The notes beneath the pieces are model-generated. The model did not search any database, was not told the DNA's origin, and worked only from the letters and a program-made list of their open reading frames with translations. A stretch of 14,467 bases of DNA from an uncultured Porphyromonadaceae bacterium (GTDB lineage: Bacteria > Bacteroidota > Bacteroidia > Bacteroidales > Muribaculaceae). The stretch is from assembly GCA_937892215.1 (NCBI GenBank), contig CALAVE010000055.1, forward strand, positions 1-14,467, written 5' to 3'. Shown in pieces: positions 1-5,719 of the stretch (the first letter of the stretch is position 1; each line of letters begins with the position of its first letter). A program made the translations under genes and the position numbers.

Positions 1-188
1 GCGACCTGACACCACCCTCTTTCTCACCTACATCACTCCAAATTTCGGAAGAGGCAAAACTTTTGTGTCTGCCATTGTAGATTAGATTAAAATGATTAAT
101 TTTTGCTTGTTTCTCGCGCGAAATAACAACGCAAATTTAATCATATAAAATCCTGACAGCAAGAAGAATACAACCATTCAGCTCTCAC

Positions 189-204
189 TGTCTGATAGCA
201 GACA
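189..204 (-). terminator. Short hairpin after the HTH gene, possible weak terminator
   Basis: TGTCTG and CAGACA form a perfect 6-bp inverted repeat around a 4-nt loop, five bases beyond the stop codon of the leftward helix-turn-helix gene. No U-run follows on the minus strand, so an intrinsic terminator is only possible. It could instead protect the mRNA 3' end. Confidence 0.25.
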
Positions 205-209
205 ATTAC

Positions 210-443
210 CTACATATCTATCTCTTTCTCAAACTTTTTGATTGTTCTGAATACGGTGCATACACTTATATCGTACCTGTCAGCTAATTCCTGAGCAACA
301 CTGCGGATTTTTAACCCTGTTCTCTTCAATTCGTGATAGTCGTTATACATATCAACATAACGCCAATCTCTTACGTTAATATCACTTTTTGAGAGCATTT
401 TTAGTATGTCTCGGCAAATTTTCACTATTTCAATCGCTTTCAT
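210..443 (-). CDS. Small helix-turn-helix DNA-binding protein
   Basis: This is a 77-residue protein. Residues about 47-70 (RSVAQELADRYDISVCTVFR then a basic helix) have the pattern of a helix-turn-helix: an RSVAQELADRY helix, a turn at DIS, and a recognition helix with basic residues. No other domain fits in this length, so it probably acts as a dimeric regulator or an accessory replication or excision factor; that role is inferred. It is the last leftward gene, after the helicase and two small proteins, but 185 bases separate it from them and that gap holds a large inverted repeat. I found no convincing minus-strand promoter with the Bacteroidota consensus directly upstream. It is one candidate for binding the palindromes near 3500, with no direct evidence for that. 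Confidence 0.72.
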   Translation of the reverse strand: MKAIEIVKICRDILKMLSKSDINVRDWRYVDMYNDYHELKRTGLKIRSVAQELADRYDISVCTVFRTIKKFEKEIDM

Positions 444-468
444 TGACCTATATATAAATTAAAATTGC

Positions 469-594
469 TAAATTTGCACTGTCTTACTTTCTTCACTATA
501 TATATCATCAGCGTGTGCAGTAAAACAGGCATATTAGCCCCCGTATTGCTGCATACGCTGATTGCACAAATAAAAAAGTAAGACGTTTTATTTT
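469..594 (+). ncRNA. Candidate plus-strand structured small RNA in a nested inverted repeat
   Basis: An outer 10-bp repeat (GTCTTACTTT at 481-490, AAAGTAAGAC at 575-584) encloses an inner 17-bp stem (507-523 with 546-562). The inner stem contains two G-U pairs, 515/554 and 521/548, that are proper pairs only in plus-strand RNA; in minus-strand RNA they would be A-C mismatches. The loop has a further 3-bp GGC/GCC stem. A perfect -7 box, TAAATTTG, lies at 469-476, which would start transcription near 481. The outer stem is followed by the U-rich GTTTTATTTT at 585-594, like an intrinsic terminator. No good -33 box exists (TTG is 23 bases away), which weakens the promoter. Alternatives are a replication origin, a nicking site or a recombination site. 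Confidence 0.33.
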
Positions 595-628
595 GCGGGG
601 GCTTTATTTTACCCCTCTAAGACAATTC

Positions 629-1114
629 TTAACTCTGCTCTTCTTCTTTAAGTATCTGCCTTGCCTCATCAACAGTCTCTGCCTCGTGGTCGTCATGGTT
701 GAATTCCTCTTTCGCTCTGAGTGCATCACGAGACTTCACCCAATTAAGGAAATTGCTCTTCAACTTGTCAACATCCCTCATAAACTCTCTCCTACGCTTG
801 TTCCATCGTGACGACGACAATATCTCAGGTGTTACATACACACAGTTAAGAAGCATCACTGCCTGATGAAAATAACCATTGGGAATAGATGTCACAGCCT
901 GGAAATTGACAAGGAACAAGTTTATCGCTTCCTTAAACGAGTCTCCATTCCCGCCCTCTAACTCTTCAAGCATATATTTCAACATCCCATACATTTCATA
1001 ATGCACAGGAATACGAACCTGCCACGTCTGCTCAATGTTACCCACTTCAATAACAGGTACTCCCTTAACTTCTTTCTCTACAATCTTGTAGTTACCAAAC
1101 CTACGCTGATTCAT
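629..1114 (-). CDS. Unknown 161-residue protein of the helicase operon
   Basis: I do not recognise this 161-residue protein. Its N-terminal third looks like beta strands (NYKIVEKEVKGVPVIEVGNI). The middle is helical and hydrophobic (YEMYGMLKYMLEELEG, EAINLFLVNFQAVT). There follows a basic segment around residues 105-120 and a strongly acidic end. No signal peptide or membrane helix is evident. Its ATG overlaps the stop of the 56-residue gene upstream as ATGA, so translation is probably coupled. Both genes lie directly downstream of the SF3 helicase. A role in replication of the element, for example an accessory or single-strand-binding function, is a guess from position only. Confidence 0.75.
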   Translation of the reverse strand: MNQRRFGNYKIVEKEVKGVPVIEVGNIEQTWQVRIPVHYEMYGMLKYMLEELEGGNGDSFKEAINLFLVNFQAVTSIPNGYFHQAVMLLNCVYVTPEILSSSRWNKRRREFMRDVDKLKSNFLNWVKSRDALRAKEEFNHDDHEAETVDEARQILKEEEQS

Positions 1115-1281
1115 TTCTTCCGTGTCTTACGTTTCTTCTCCTTTATTGGGCTCTCAACTTTTGCCTCTGAAACGGGCTCACTTCTCTCCTGCGTTTCCGT
1201 ATTCGCTATTTCCTCCTCTTTGAGAACAAATGAACCATGCGAGAACGCCACTTTCTTTGTCTTTCCTATTATTACTGCCAT
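1111..1281 (-). CDS. Small basic protein between helicase and the 161-residue gene
   Basis: This 56-residue open frame starts MAVIIGKTKKVAFSHGSF and ends in a lysine/arginine-rich tail (KEKKRKTRKK). The acidic, serine-rich middle is probably disordered. Support for a real gene comes from the packing: it starts 27 bases after the helicase stop, its stop overlaps the next ATG as ATGA, and it fills what would otherwise be a gap in the operon. The basic tail suggests binding to nucleic acid or to an acidic partner. I do not recognise a family. Confidence 0.65.
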   Translation of the reverse strand: MAVIIGKTKKVAFSHGSFVLKEEEIANTETQERSEPVSEAKVESPIKEKKRKTRKK

Positions 1282-1308
1282 AAATTAAAATATTAAATTG
1301 TTAAACGT

Positions 1309-3024
1309 TTATTTTAAGTTGTCTCCTCCATATACCTGATAGACTATCCCTGCCGCAGTCCTTTTGGCCGCAAAGCCAATCCTGCGTAGTTCCCTGCCCA
1401 TCCCGTTGAGGTCAACATCCATTTCATAACCCCACTTGACACACCACTTCGAGTATCTGTCAAACAATACCTTGACAGGAAACCACATCGGCTTCTCCGA
1501 CTGACCTGTATATGAATATGCCCTACAACCGTTCTTCCTCATAAATAACTCTACTGTCTGCCCATTCTCAACAAGCCACGAATCACTCTCATCTGAACCT
1601 CTCTCCGTGTTCTCTATCTTGTAACCATCTGACACAAGCATCTCATAACCCCTAATAAGCCAATTCCGAATACCCGCCGCCTCCTTCTTCAACTTCTCTC
1701 GTAACTCAGGGTCTCTGTCTATCTCCCTTATCGCTGACTTGAACACAACAAATAACAACCTTCGGGAAATCGAACTGTCTATACGCCCTAAACGGGGTTT
1801 CGTGTTCATACTGAATACAAGATACGGTATCTCATAAGATGTCTCATAATCACGACCAATACGCCTCACAACCTGCGGCTCACCTGAACATAACGACTTG
1901 AACGTGTCTGCCTTGCCTGTTATGTCCGAAGCCTGTGCCTCTGCACAACAATTGAATACCTTACCTACAATAGAACCTAATATCATCGGACGCGAAATCG
2001 AATTGCCACTCAATATGTCCCCTAACGGAGCAGACGACACACTCTCCCTGCCATATACATGCGTTATCGTGTCAAGTATCGTGCTCTTTCCAGCACCCCC
2101 GGGACCTATCAACCATAACGAATTCTCTACCTTCGCAGACATCGTTGCCCTATCAACTAACCCTAACGAAAAATATTTCTGCAATATCAGTATCTGCCTC
2201 TTGTCTAATATGCCAGACAAAAAACTGTCCCACATAGGACAATCAGCCTTGAACGTGTAATCATACTCCAATAACGATATAATAGGCATCCTGTCACTGA
2301 ACGGATGATATATAATATTACTCATGTTACCAAAATCAAATACACCGTTCTGAAACCCTACAACACTCTTGCTTACGTTCAATACACTTAACCTCGCACC
2401 ATCACGCACCTTCGACACAAACATCTTCTCCGATGATAACCACTCACCGGAAGATACCCCCATGTTCGTCAAACATAACCTCTCTAACGCAGTGCCAAAC
2501 TCTACCTCATCCAACTGACACCATATCCTGCCATCAAAATAATATACCCCAGACATCTTGTTCTGCTTCTCACTCTCTATCGCCATCTGATAAAAACGAA
2601 AAGCATCTCGACCAATACGCTTCATGTACCTCGAATAAACAATCGCCCTGTCTTTGTAACCTCCACACGACGACAAATCCCTAAATAACGACTTTAACTC
2701 TATACAACGCAGCATCTCCCTGTATATCACACCTATACGCATCTCTACCTCATCAATGGCCTGACCACCCTCAGCCTGAAATAACCCGGACATCTCAGCC
2801 AATAACGAACTGTCCTCTATCTTGTACCACTCCCCACGTATATCCGTAGCAACCGACTTGAACTTGCCTTGCCACTGCTCCTCTAATCGCTTGGTATAAC
2901 GGCACTTACCAAATAAATGTACATCCGGTGAATATATCATACACTGACCTAAAACATCCTCTATGTCTTTGGTAACCACTAACTTATAATAAGAATTCGC
3001 CTCTAAAATGAATAATTCTGACAT
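1309..3024 (-). CDS. Superfamily-3 (D5/P4-type) replicative helicase
   Basis: This is a 571-residue helicase of the phage/plasmid D5/P4 type, expected to unwind DNA during replication of the element. From the chosen start, residues about 225-275 show the usual pre-helicase pattern (NGVFDF, LEYDY, CPMWDSFL). A Walker A loop, GPGGAGKST, lies at 307-315. A Walker B-like acidic segment (FNCCAEA) is near 357-363. The SF3 motif C region SMNTKPRL is at 405-412, followed by SRR at 420-422. The C-terminus (VLFDRYSKWC, then GMGRELRRIGF) resembles the winged helix that ends this family. The N-terminal 220 residues show no primase active site I can identify. An in-frame ATG at 3057 would add 11 residues (MLCCCIIVFIL), which is less likely. 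The promoter and repeats lie just upstream, at 3075-3140. Confidence 0.88.
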   Translation of the reverse strand: MSELFILEANSYYKLVVTKDIEDVLGQCMIYSPDVHLFGKCRYTKRLEEQWQGKFKSVATDIRGEWYKIEDSSLLAEMSGLFQAEGGQAIDEVEMRIGVIYREMLRCIELKSLFRDLSSCGGYKDRAIVYSRYMKRIGRDAFRFYQMAIESEKQNKMSGVYYFDGRIWCQLDEVEFGTALERLCLTNMGVSSGEWLSSEKMFVSKVRDGARLSVLNVSKSVVGFQNGVFDFGNMSNIIYHPFSDRMPIISLLEYDYTFKADCPMWDSFLSGILDKRQILILQKYFSLGLVDRATMSAKVENSLWLIGPGGAGKSTILDTITHVYGRESVSSAPLGDILSGNSISRPMILGSIVGKVFNCCAEAQASDITGKADTFKSLCSGEPQVVRRIGRDYETSYEIPYLVFSMNTKPRLGRIDSSISRRLLFVVFKSAIREIDRDPELREKLKKEAAGIRNWLIRGYEMLVSDGYKIENTERGSDESDSWLVENGQTVELFMRKNGCRAYSYTGQSEKPMWFPVKVLFDRYSKWCVKWGYEMDVDLNGMGRELRRIGFAAKRTAAGIVYQVYGGDNLK

Positions 3025-3074
3025 TAATATAAATACTATAATACAACAACAAAGCATTAATGTGTGTTAGTGTA

Positions 3075-3102
3075 TATACATTATATACATTAATATACAT
3101 TA
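3075..3102. repeat. Three TATACATTA direct repeats in the helicase leader
   Basis: TATACATTA occurs at 3075-3083, 3084-3092 and, after one extra base, 3094-3102. The three copies lie between the -7 box of the leftward promoter and the helicase start codon, at the expected transcription start and 5' leader. They could be an operator or replication iterons. The sequence is A/T-only apart from one C, so chance is more likely than for a mixed motif. Confidence 0.55.
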
Positions 3103-3108
3103 ATACTG

Positions 3109-3140
3109 CAAAGATAATAAACTAACAAAAAGCAGACAAA
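3109..3140 (-). promoter_or_regulatory. Leftward Bacteroidota promoter for the helicase operon
   Basis: On the minus strand TTTG (complement of 3137-3140) and TATCTTTG (complement of 3109-3116) are separated by 20 bases. This fits the Bacteroidota consensus TTTG-N19/21-TAnnTTTG perfectly. Transcription should start near 3102, about 75 bases before the helicase ATG at 3024. Confidence 0.75.
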
Positions 3141-3397
3141 TATTTGCCAATTATTTTGTATCTACCAAAATAAACCCAATCCGACAGGAAAAAATCACCA
3201 AAAAAAATTTTTTCCAAAAAAATTTGTGAGAAGTAAGAGTCGATTTTGGCGTTTCGTTTTGGGGGTGGGGGCTGCCCTTGCAACCTGCAAAGACACATTA
3301 TAGCAATAACGTATATTCACCCTTGGCCAGCGGCCAGCTGCTAAAGCAATTTCCCAAAAGTTATAACAATATCAAAATAAGTTATTGTTTTTGTCTT

Positions 3398-3462
3398 CCC
3401 ACCCTGATGGTGAGCCCACCCTGATGGTGAGCCCACCCTGATGGTGAGCCCACCCCGGATGG
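3398..3462. repeat. Three 17-bp tandem repeats (iterons) plus a degenerate fourth
   Basis: CCCACCCTGATGGTGAG is repeated exactly at 3398-3414, 3415-3431 and 3432-3448. A degenerate copy starting CCCACCCCGGATGG follows at 3449-3462. Each unit has internal dyad symmetry (CACC-CTGAT-GGTG). The unit is G/C-richer than its surroundings and lies upstream of the palindromes and promoter at 3491-3543. Iterons of a replication initiator or sites for another DNA-binding protein are the likely explanations. Confidence 0.85.
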
Positions 3463-3490
3463 AAAAATTTTGTAGTGTACAAATTTTTTT

Positions 3491-3537
3491 TACAAAATAT
3501 TTTGTATTAAATTTGTGTATTTACAAATTTATTTGTA
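3491..3537. promoter_or_regulatory. Pair of matched 16-bp palindromic operators
   Basis: TACAAAATATTTTGTA (3491-3506) is a perfect palindrome. TACAAATTTATTTGTA (3522-3537) has perfect 7-bp arms around TT. Both fit TACAAA-N4-TTTGTA. Their starts are 31 bases apart, about three helical turns, so both face the same side of the DNA. They bracket the -33 box and the second overlaps the -7 box, the layout expected for co-operative repression. Half-sites TTTGTA (3469-3474) and TACAAA (3478-3483) lie further upstream in the reverse arrangement. Confidence 0.65.
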
Positions 3538-3543
3538 TCTTTG
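3512..3543 (+). promoter_or_regulatory. Rightward Bacteroidota promoter for the gene at 3570
   Basis: TTTG (3512-3515), 20 bases, then TATCTTTG (3536-3543): a perfect match to TTTG-N19/21-TAnnTTTG and the same -7 box and spacing as the opposing helicase promoter. Transcription should start near 3550, about 20 bases before the ATG. Confidence 0.8.
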
Positions 3544-3569
3544 CATATATAAAAATATTTTGTTGAATT

Positions 3570-4193
3570 ATGGATTTATCAAGAAAATACAAAGGAATAC
3601 AGTCCATCCAGGTTGCTGCCCAGCGCCGGCCTATGCCGCATCGGTGTAAACAGCGGCTAACAGTTGATGAAATTTGCGCTTATAACAATCCAATTGATTG
3701 TAAATTTCGGGTTTTGCAAGCAAAAAACGCTGAAATTTCCTTTGAAGAAAAGCGGCAAAATGAAGCAAAAAAATATCTTAAAACAATAGACAAAAAACAA
3801 TTATTATTAACAAAAAAATTTCTTACAATTATGGAAAAGAAACTAACTAAAAAACAGCTCGGGAACGTGTGTGTTTTGAATTGGCAAAACGTTGCCAACA
3901 ATTTCGCGAATGAATTCAATTTAAGTGAAGCGCAAAAACGGTTATTTTTGGCCGCGGGTCCTGGTCCCGAAAAATTATTTGTTAAGGACAAAAATTTACA
4001 GCTCGAGACAATCAACAGTATAATATCGGGATGTTCAAGAATTCAGGCAAAAGTAAATGCCAAAATTGAGGCACAAAAAAGCGCGGCAAAAACCGCAAAA
4101 AAAGCTGAAAAGCAATTAACGGCTGTCGCGGCCACTTTTGCAGGTTTGAGCGATGAGGAAATTTTAGCAAAGATTAAAGGCGCGATGAAATGA
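3570..4193 (+). CDS. Lysine-rich unknown protein, first rightward gene
   Basis: This 207-residue protein is not one I recognise. It begins MDLSRKYKGIQSIQVAAQRR, is mostly helical and is rich in lysine. The central part (about 60-100) alternates K and hydrophobic residues (KKYLKTIDKKQLLLTKKF). An Ala/Lys-rich, probably coiled-coil segment spans about 155-185 (KVNAKIEAQKSAAKTAKKAE). It ends with LSDEEILAKIKGAMK. The charge suggests a cytoplasmic nucleic-acid-binding or structural role. It has its own promoter, covered by two palindromes, and an intrinsic terminator 20 bases after its stop, so it is a single-gene unit under repressor-type control. It may bind the repeats upstream of itself as an initiator or autorepressor. 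Its base composition is more A/T-rich than that of the following array. Confidence 0.8.
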   Translation: MDLSRKYKGIQSIQVAAQRRPMPHRCKQRLTVDEICAYNNPIDCKFRVLQAKNAEISFEEKRQNEAKKYLKTIDKKQLLLTKKFLTIMEKKLTKKQLGNVCVLNWQNVANNFANEFNLSEAQKRLFLAAGPGPEKLFVKDKNLQLETINSIISGCSRIQAKVNAKIEAQKSAAKTAKKAEKQLTAVAATFAGLSDEEILAKIKGAMK

Positions 4194-4213
4194 ATTTTGC
4201 AAATTTGCGATGG

Positions 4214-4248
4214 AAAATTAAACCGGCTGAAAAGTCGGTTTAATTTTT
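4214..4248 (+). terminator. Strong intrinsic terminator after the gene at 3570
   Basis: A 15-bp stem (4214-4228 with 4233-4247) has one G-U pair and a GAAA loop, with its top closed by ACCGGCT/AGTCGGT. It ends in the run TTTTT. The A-rich left arm means it could also work leftward. It insulates the regulated gene at 3570 from the array that follows. Confidence 0.88.
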
Positions 4249-4467
4249 AAGCTACTTTTAACGGCGTGCAATATCGCTGTTAAAACCGGTCCAAAGTCCG
4301 GGCAAAAGCTTCTGTAATATCCTTTGCCGTTTTTCCGATTCAAAAAAATGTAGGAAATAGCTGGGGTAACCTGGCGGGGCAAAAAAGCGGCGTAATTAAA
4401 CTCAGGGTGGAAACACCGGCGCCGGTGAAAAATCAAATCTATTTTGTGAATGTTTTTTAATTGTGAA
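4249..4467. other. Dyad-rich non-coding region before the gene array
   Basis: No convincing gene is present. I see an 11-bp inverted repeat with one G-U pair (TTTTAACGGCG at 4256-4266, CGCTGTTAAAA at 4275-4285). GGCAAA (4301-4306) faces TTTGCC (4323-4328) and is followed by GTTTTT. A perfect 14-bp palindrome CACCGGCGCCGGTG is at 4414-4427. A weak -7-like box, TAATTGTG, is at 4458-4465 without a matching -33 box. It may hold the promoter of the array, a structured leader RNA or a transfer origin; none can be fixed by reading. Confidence 0.4.
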
Positions 4468-4510
4468 ACGGCTGCTGTTTAGCGATTGCAGCCGTACCTA
4501 TATTATTCAC
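4468..4510 (+). promoter_or_regulatory. Array unit 1: hairpin (UUAGCG loop) + TTATTCAC
   Basis: ACGGCTGC (4468-4475) pairs with GCAGCCGT (4488-4495). A U-U mismatch and two more pairs then lead to the hexaloop TTAGCG (4479-4484). TTATTCAC is at 4503-4510, and the ATG of the 42-residue gene follows 16 bases later. Confidence 0.75.
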
Positions 4511-4526
4511 TTAAAACCACAAAAAA

Positions 4527-4655
4527 ATGAAGACAAAAACATTAACAGAAATTGCTGAGGCAATATTCAGCAAATTCGGTGTTGAAACAGGCATCGAAAT
4601 GATTGCCAGATTAAGCGTAAACCAACTGTATAAAATAGCTTATGGAAACGCTTAG
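4527..4655 (+). CDS. 42-residue unknown protein, first gene of the array
   Basis: The ATG at 4527 follows array unit 1 at the usual distance, which supports this short gene. The product starts MKTKTLTEIAEAIFSKFG and is predicted to be helical throughout, with no membrane segment. Its last 14 bases overlap the start of the next gene in another frame, so translation of the two is probably coupled. I recognise no family. The helical repeat-like pattern (IAEAIF, IEMIARL) would suit a small partner-binding protein. Confidence 0.6.
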   Translation: MKTKTLTEIAEAIFSKFGVETGIEMIARLSVNQLYKIAYGNA

Positions 4656-4983
4656 TTCATGGTATCAATTCAAGTCACAAATGCAGGCGCAAAGCACGCT
4701 GCAAAACGCGTGTGTGAAACGCCCTGCAAAGGTGGCGAAATCATTGCTTGATTTCGACGTGGAAACACGTTGGAAACAAGTATTGAAAAACGATGTTGTT
4801 GCGGCGTTCAACGCTGTAACAAAAAACCCACGCGAGGAAAACGTTACAAATTTCCTCAATGCGTTCTCAAAATTGCGCTCAAAAATGGTGCAATTTTCCT
4901 GGTCAAAACAATTTGTAGAGACCTTGATAAATATCCCTTACAAACAATTACGGAAAACATACTTCACATATGCGGCAAATTAA
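4642..4983 (+). CDS. 113-residue unknown basic protein
   Basis: I do not recognise this 113-residue protein. It begins METLSSWYQFKSQMQAQSTL, is mainly helical and basic, and carries several aromatic residues near its end (WSKQF, YKQLRKTYFTYA). There is no signal peptide or membrane helix. Its start lies inside the previous gene (14-base overlap) and its end inside the next one (also 14 bases). It has no hairpin unit of its own, so it depends on translation of the gene before it. The three overlapping genes at 4527-5182 behave as one cassette. Confidence 0.72.
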   Translation: METLSSWYQFKSQMQAQSTLQNACVKRPAKVAKSLLDFDVETRWKQVLKNDVVAAFNAVTKNPREENVTNFLNAFSKLRSKMVQFSWSKQFVETLINIPYKQLRKTYFTYAAN

Positions 4984-5182
4984 TAAAGATTGGATGCGGT
5001 TGTTTATTGCGTTTATTCTGGTATTTCCGGGGTTCGCAATATTCAACGCAAACGGCAGCGTTTTCCCTAACATTTTCGGGGCTGCCTGGATATATCTTTT
5101 GTATTGGTGTAAACGCTTCTCAATTTGGCGGCGTTTTTGGTCCGTAACTTGCAAGTCTTATTGCAGGTTATTTGATGCTTAA
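4970..5182 (+). CDS. 70-residue membrane protein ending the first cassette
   Basis: The product has two likely membrane helices: residues about 9-25 (MRLFIAFILVFPGFAIF) and about 31-46 (VFPNIFGAAWIYLLYW). A positively charged tail with several aromatic residues and two cysteines follows. The start ATG overlaps the end of the preceding gene by 14 bases, as happens at the previous junction. I recognise no family. Small two-helix proteins encoded in mobile elements can be inhibitors, holins or toxins, but nothing here selects among these. Confidence 0.6.
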   Translation: MRQINKDWMRLFIAFILVFPGFAIFNANGSVFPNIFGAAWIYLLYWCKRFSIWRRFWSVTCKSYCRLFDA

Positions 5183-5186
5183 AAGC

Positions 5187-5235
5187 GGGGCCGGTGGTTG
5201 AAAAATCATCGGCTCTACACAATTCACTTATTCAC
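5187..5235 (+). promoter_or_regulatory. Array unit 2: hairpin (GAAA loop) + doubled ATTCAC motif
   Basis: GCCGGTGGTT (5190-5199) pairs with AATCATCGGC (5204-5213) through two G-U pairs around a GAAA loop; three weaker outer pairs extend it to 5187-5216. AATTCAC (5221-5227) and TTATTCAC (5228-5235) follow in tandem, then 18 bases to the ATG at 5254. Confidence 0.78.
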
Positions 5236-5253
5236 AATTAAACACTAAGAATT

Positions 5254-5586
5254 ATGGCACAAAAATTAGAGACAATCAGCATCGATTACGCAATTCAATT
5301 AATGAAAATAATCGTTTTCAACGAAAAGCGAATTACAGCCCTATCCGATTGGCTACAAAAATGCGTTGAAAAGCGCATACAAAAAGGCCAACCGGTAACG
5401 GTGGAACATTTGGCAAATTGCGGGACTATGAAACGCATAGGTTTTCTATGCAAAGGGATGGTCGAGAAATTCGAGAAAAAAGCGGTCAGTAATGATGCTC
5501 GCAGGGTGTTCCAATACGAACTCGCACAAATCATTTTTGACGATGCAAAAAGCGAGGTCGAATACGCTTCAACCCACGCTGAATAA
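5254..5586 (+). CDS. 110-residue unknown protein
   Basis: This 110-residue, mostly helical protein starts MAQKLETISIDYAIQLMKII. It has many charged residues and no membrane segment. A segment about residues 45-65 (QPVTVEHLANCGTMKRIGFL) could be a small helical turn domain, though I cannot assign it. The acidic C-terminus is preceded by a helix (YELAQIIFDDAKSEVEYA). It is alone in its cassette: unit 2 lies before it and a repeat-rich gap with unit 3 after it. Cytoplasmic location is likely; the function is unknown. Confidence 0.78.
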   Translation: MAQKLETISIDYAIQLMKIIVFNEKRITALSDWLQKCVEKRIQKGQPVTVEHLANCGTMKRIGFLCKGMVEKFEKKAVSNDARRVFQYELAQIIFDDAKSEVEYASTHAE

Positions 5587-5588
5587 AA

Positions 5589-5694
5589 GTACGATATTTC
5601 AGGCAATTAAGTACGTGAATCATAGTACGATAATTCCCTGAAAAGTACGAAAATTATTCCCGGTCGGTTAGCACCGGTCGGGAGTACGATAATT
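5589..5694 (+). repeat. Five AGTACG repeats in one intergenic gap
   Basis: AGTACG starts at 5589, 5610, 5624, 5644 and 5683, mostly as the longer form AGTACGATAATT (exact at 5624-5635 and 5683-5694; AGTACGAAAATT at 5644-5655). All copies have the same direction. A further CAGTACGAAAAT precedes the gene at 6586. The last two copies flank the hairpin of unit 3, and the final copy runs into its TTATTCAC motif. Regularly oriented copies suggest a protein-binding array. Confidence 0.7.
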
Positions 5695-5700
5695 ATTCAC
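5659..5700 (+). promoter_or_regulatory. Array unit 3: hairpin (UUAGCA loop) + TTATTCAC
   Basis: CCCGGTCGGT (5659-5668) pairs with ACCGGTCGGG (5673-5682) using two G-U pairs, leaving the loop TAGC. TTATTCAC is at 5693-5700, 19 bases before the ATG at 5720. This is the only unit whose hairpin is embedded in AGTACG repeats. Confidence 0.78.
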
Positions 5701-5719
5701 TATTAACACAAAAAACATT

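Larger units (their letters stand above)
3058..3569. other. Divergent control region, candidate replication origin
   Basis: These 512 bases have no convincing gene and separate the leftward helicase from the rightward gene at 3570. In order it holds: helicase leader repeats and promoter; A-rich runs with few G or C (about 3185-3230); a G-rich stretch GGGGGTGGGGG at 3261-3271; the inverted repeat TTGCA-acc-TGCAA at 3278-3290; a doubled GGCCAGC at 3325-3338; 17-bp tandem repeats at 3398-3448; and a palindromic operator pair over a rightward promoter. Tandem repeats plus A/T-rich DNA beside a helicase gene are typical of origins. That function is an inference. Confidence 0.5.

Noticed and set aside
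28..75. Minus-strand 15-codon frame MADTKVLPLPKFGVM
   Set aside because: It has an A/T-rich start context, but it is too short to support as a gene without homologues, and a TAG ends it. The rest of 1-188 holds only a TCGCGCGA palindrome at 114-121, loosely flanked by TTGTT and AACAA.
1898..2684. Plus-strand open frames opposite the helicase gene
   Set aside because: They are shadows of the helicase reading frame, with Ser/Pro/Thr/Cys-rich products and no start signals.
3261..3271. G-quadruplex at GGGGGTGGGGG
   Set aside because: Only two G-runs are present; four are needed for an intramolecular quadruplex, and no further runs are close by.
3398..3462. CRISPR array
   Set aside because: The 17-bp units are directly adjacent with no spacers, too short for CRISPR repeats, and no cas gene is seen.
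4218..4436. Minus-strand 72-residue open frame
   Set aside because: It runs through the terminator stem and the dyads, and has no promoter, coupled start or recognisable protein features.
4770..5147. Plus-strand 125-residue open frame
   Set aside because: It overlaps the genes at 4642 and 4970 in another frame, has no unit or coupled start, and its protein is rich in Cys and Gly without a credible pattern.
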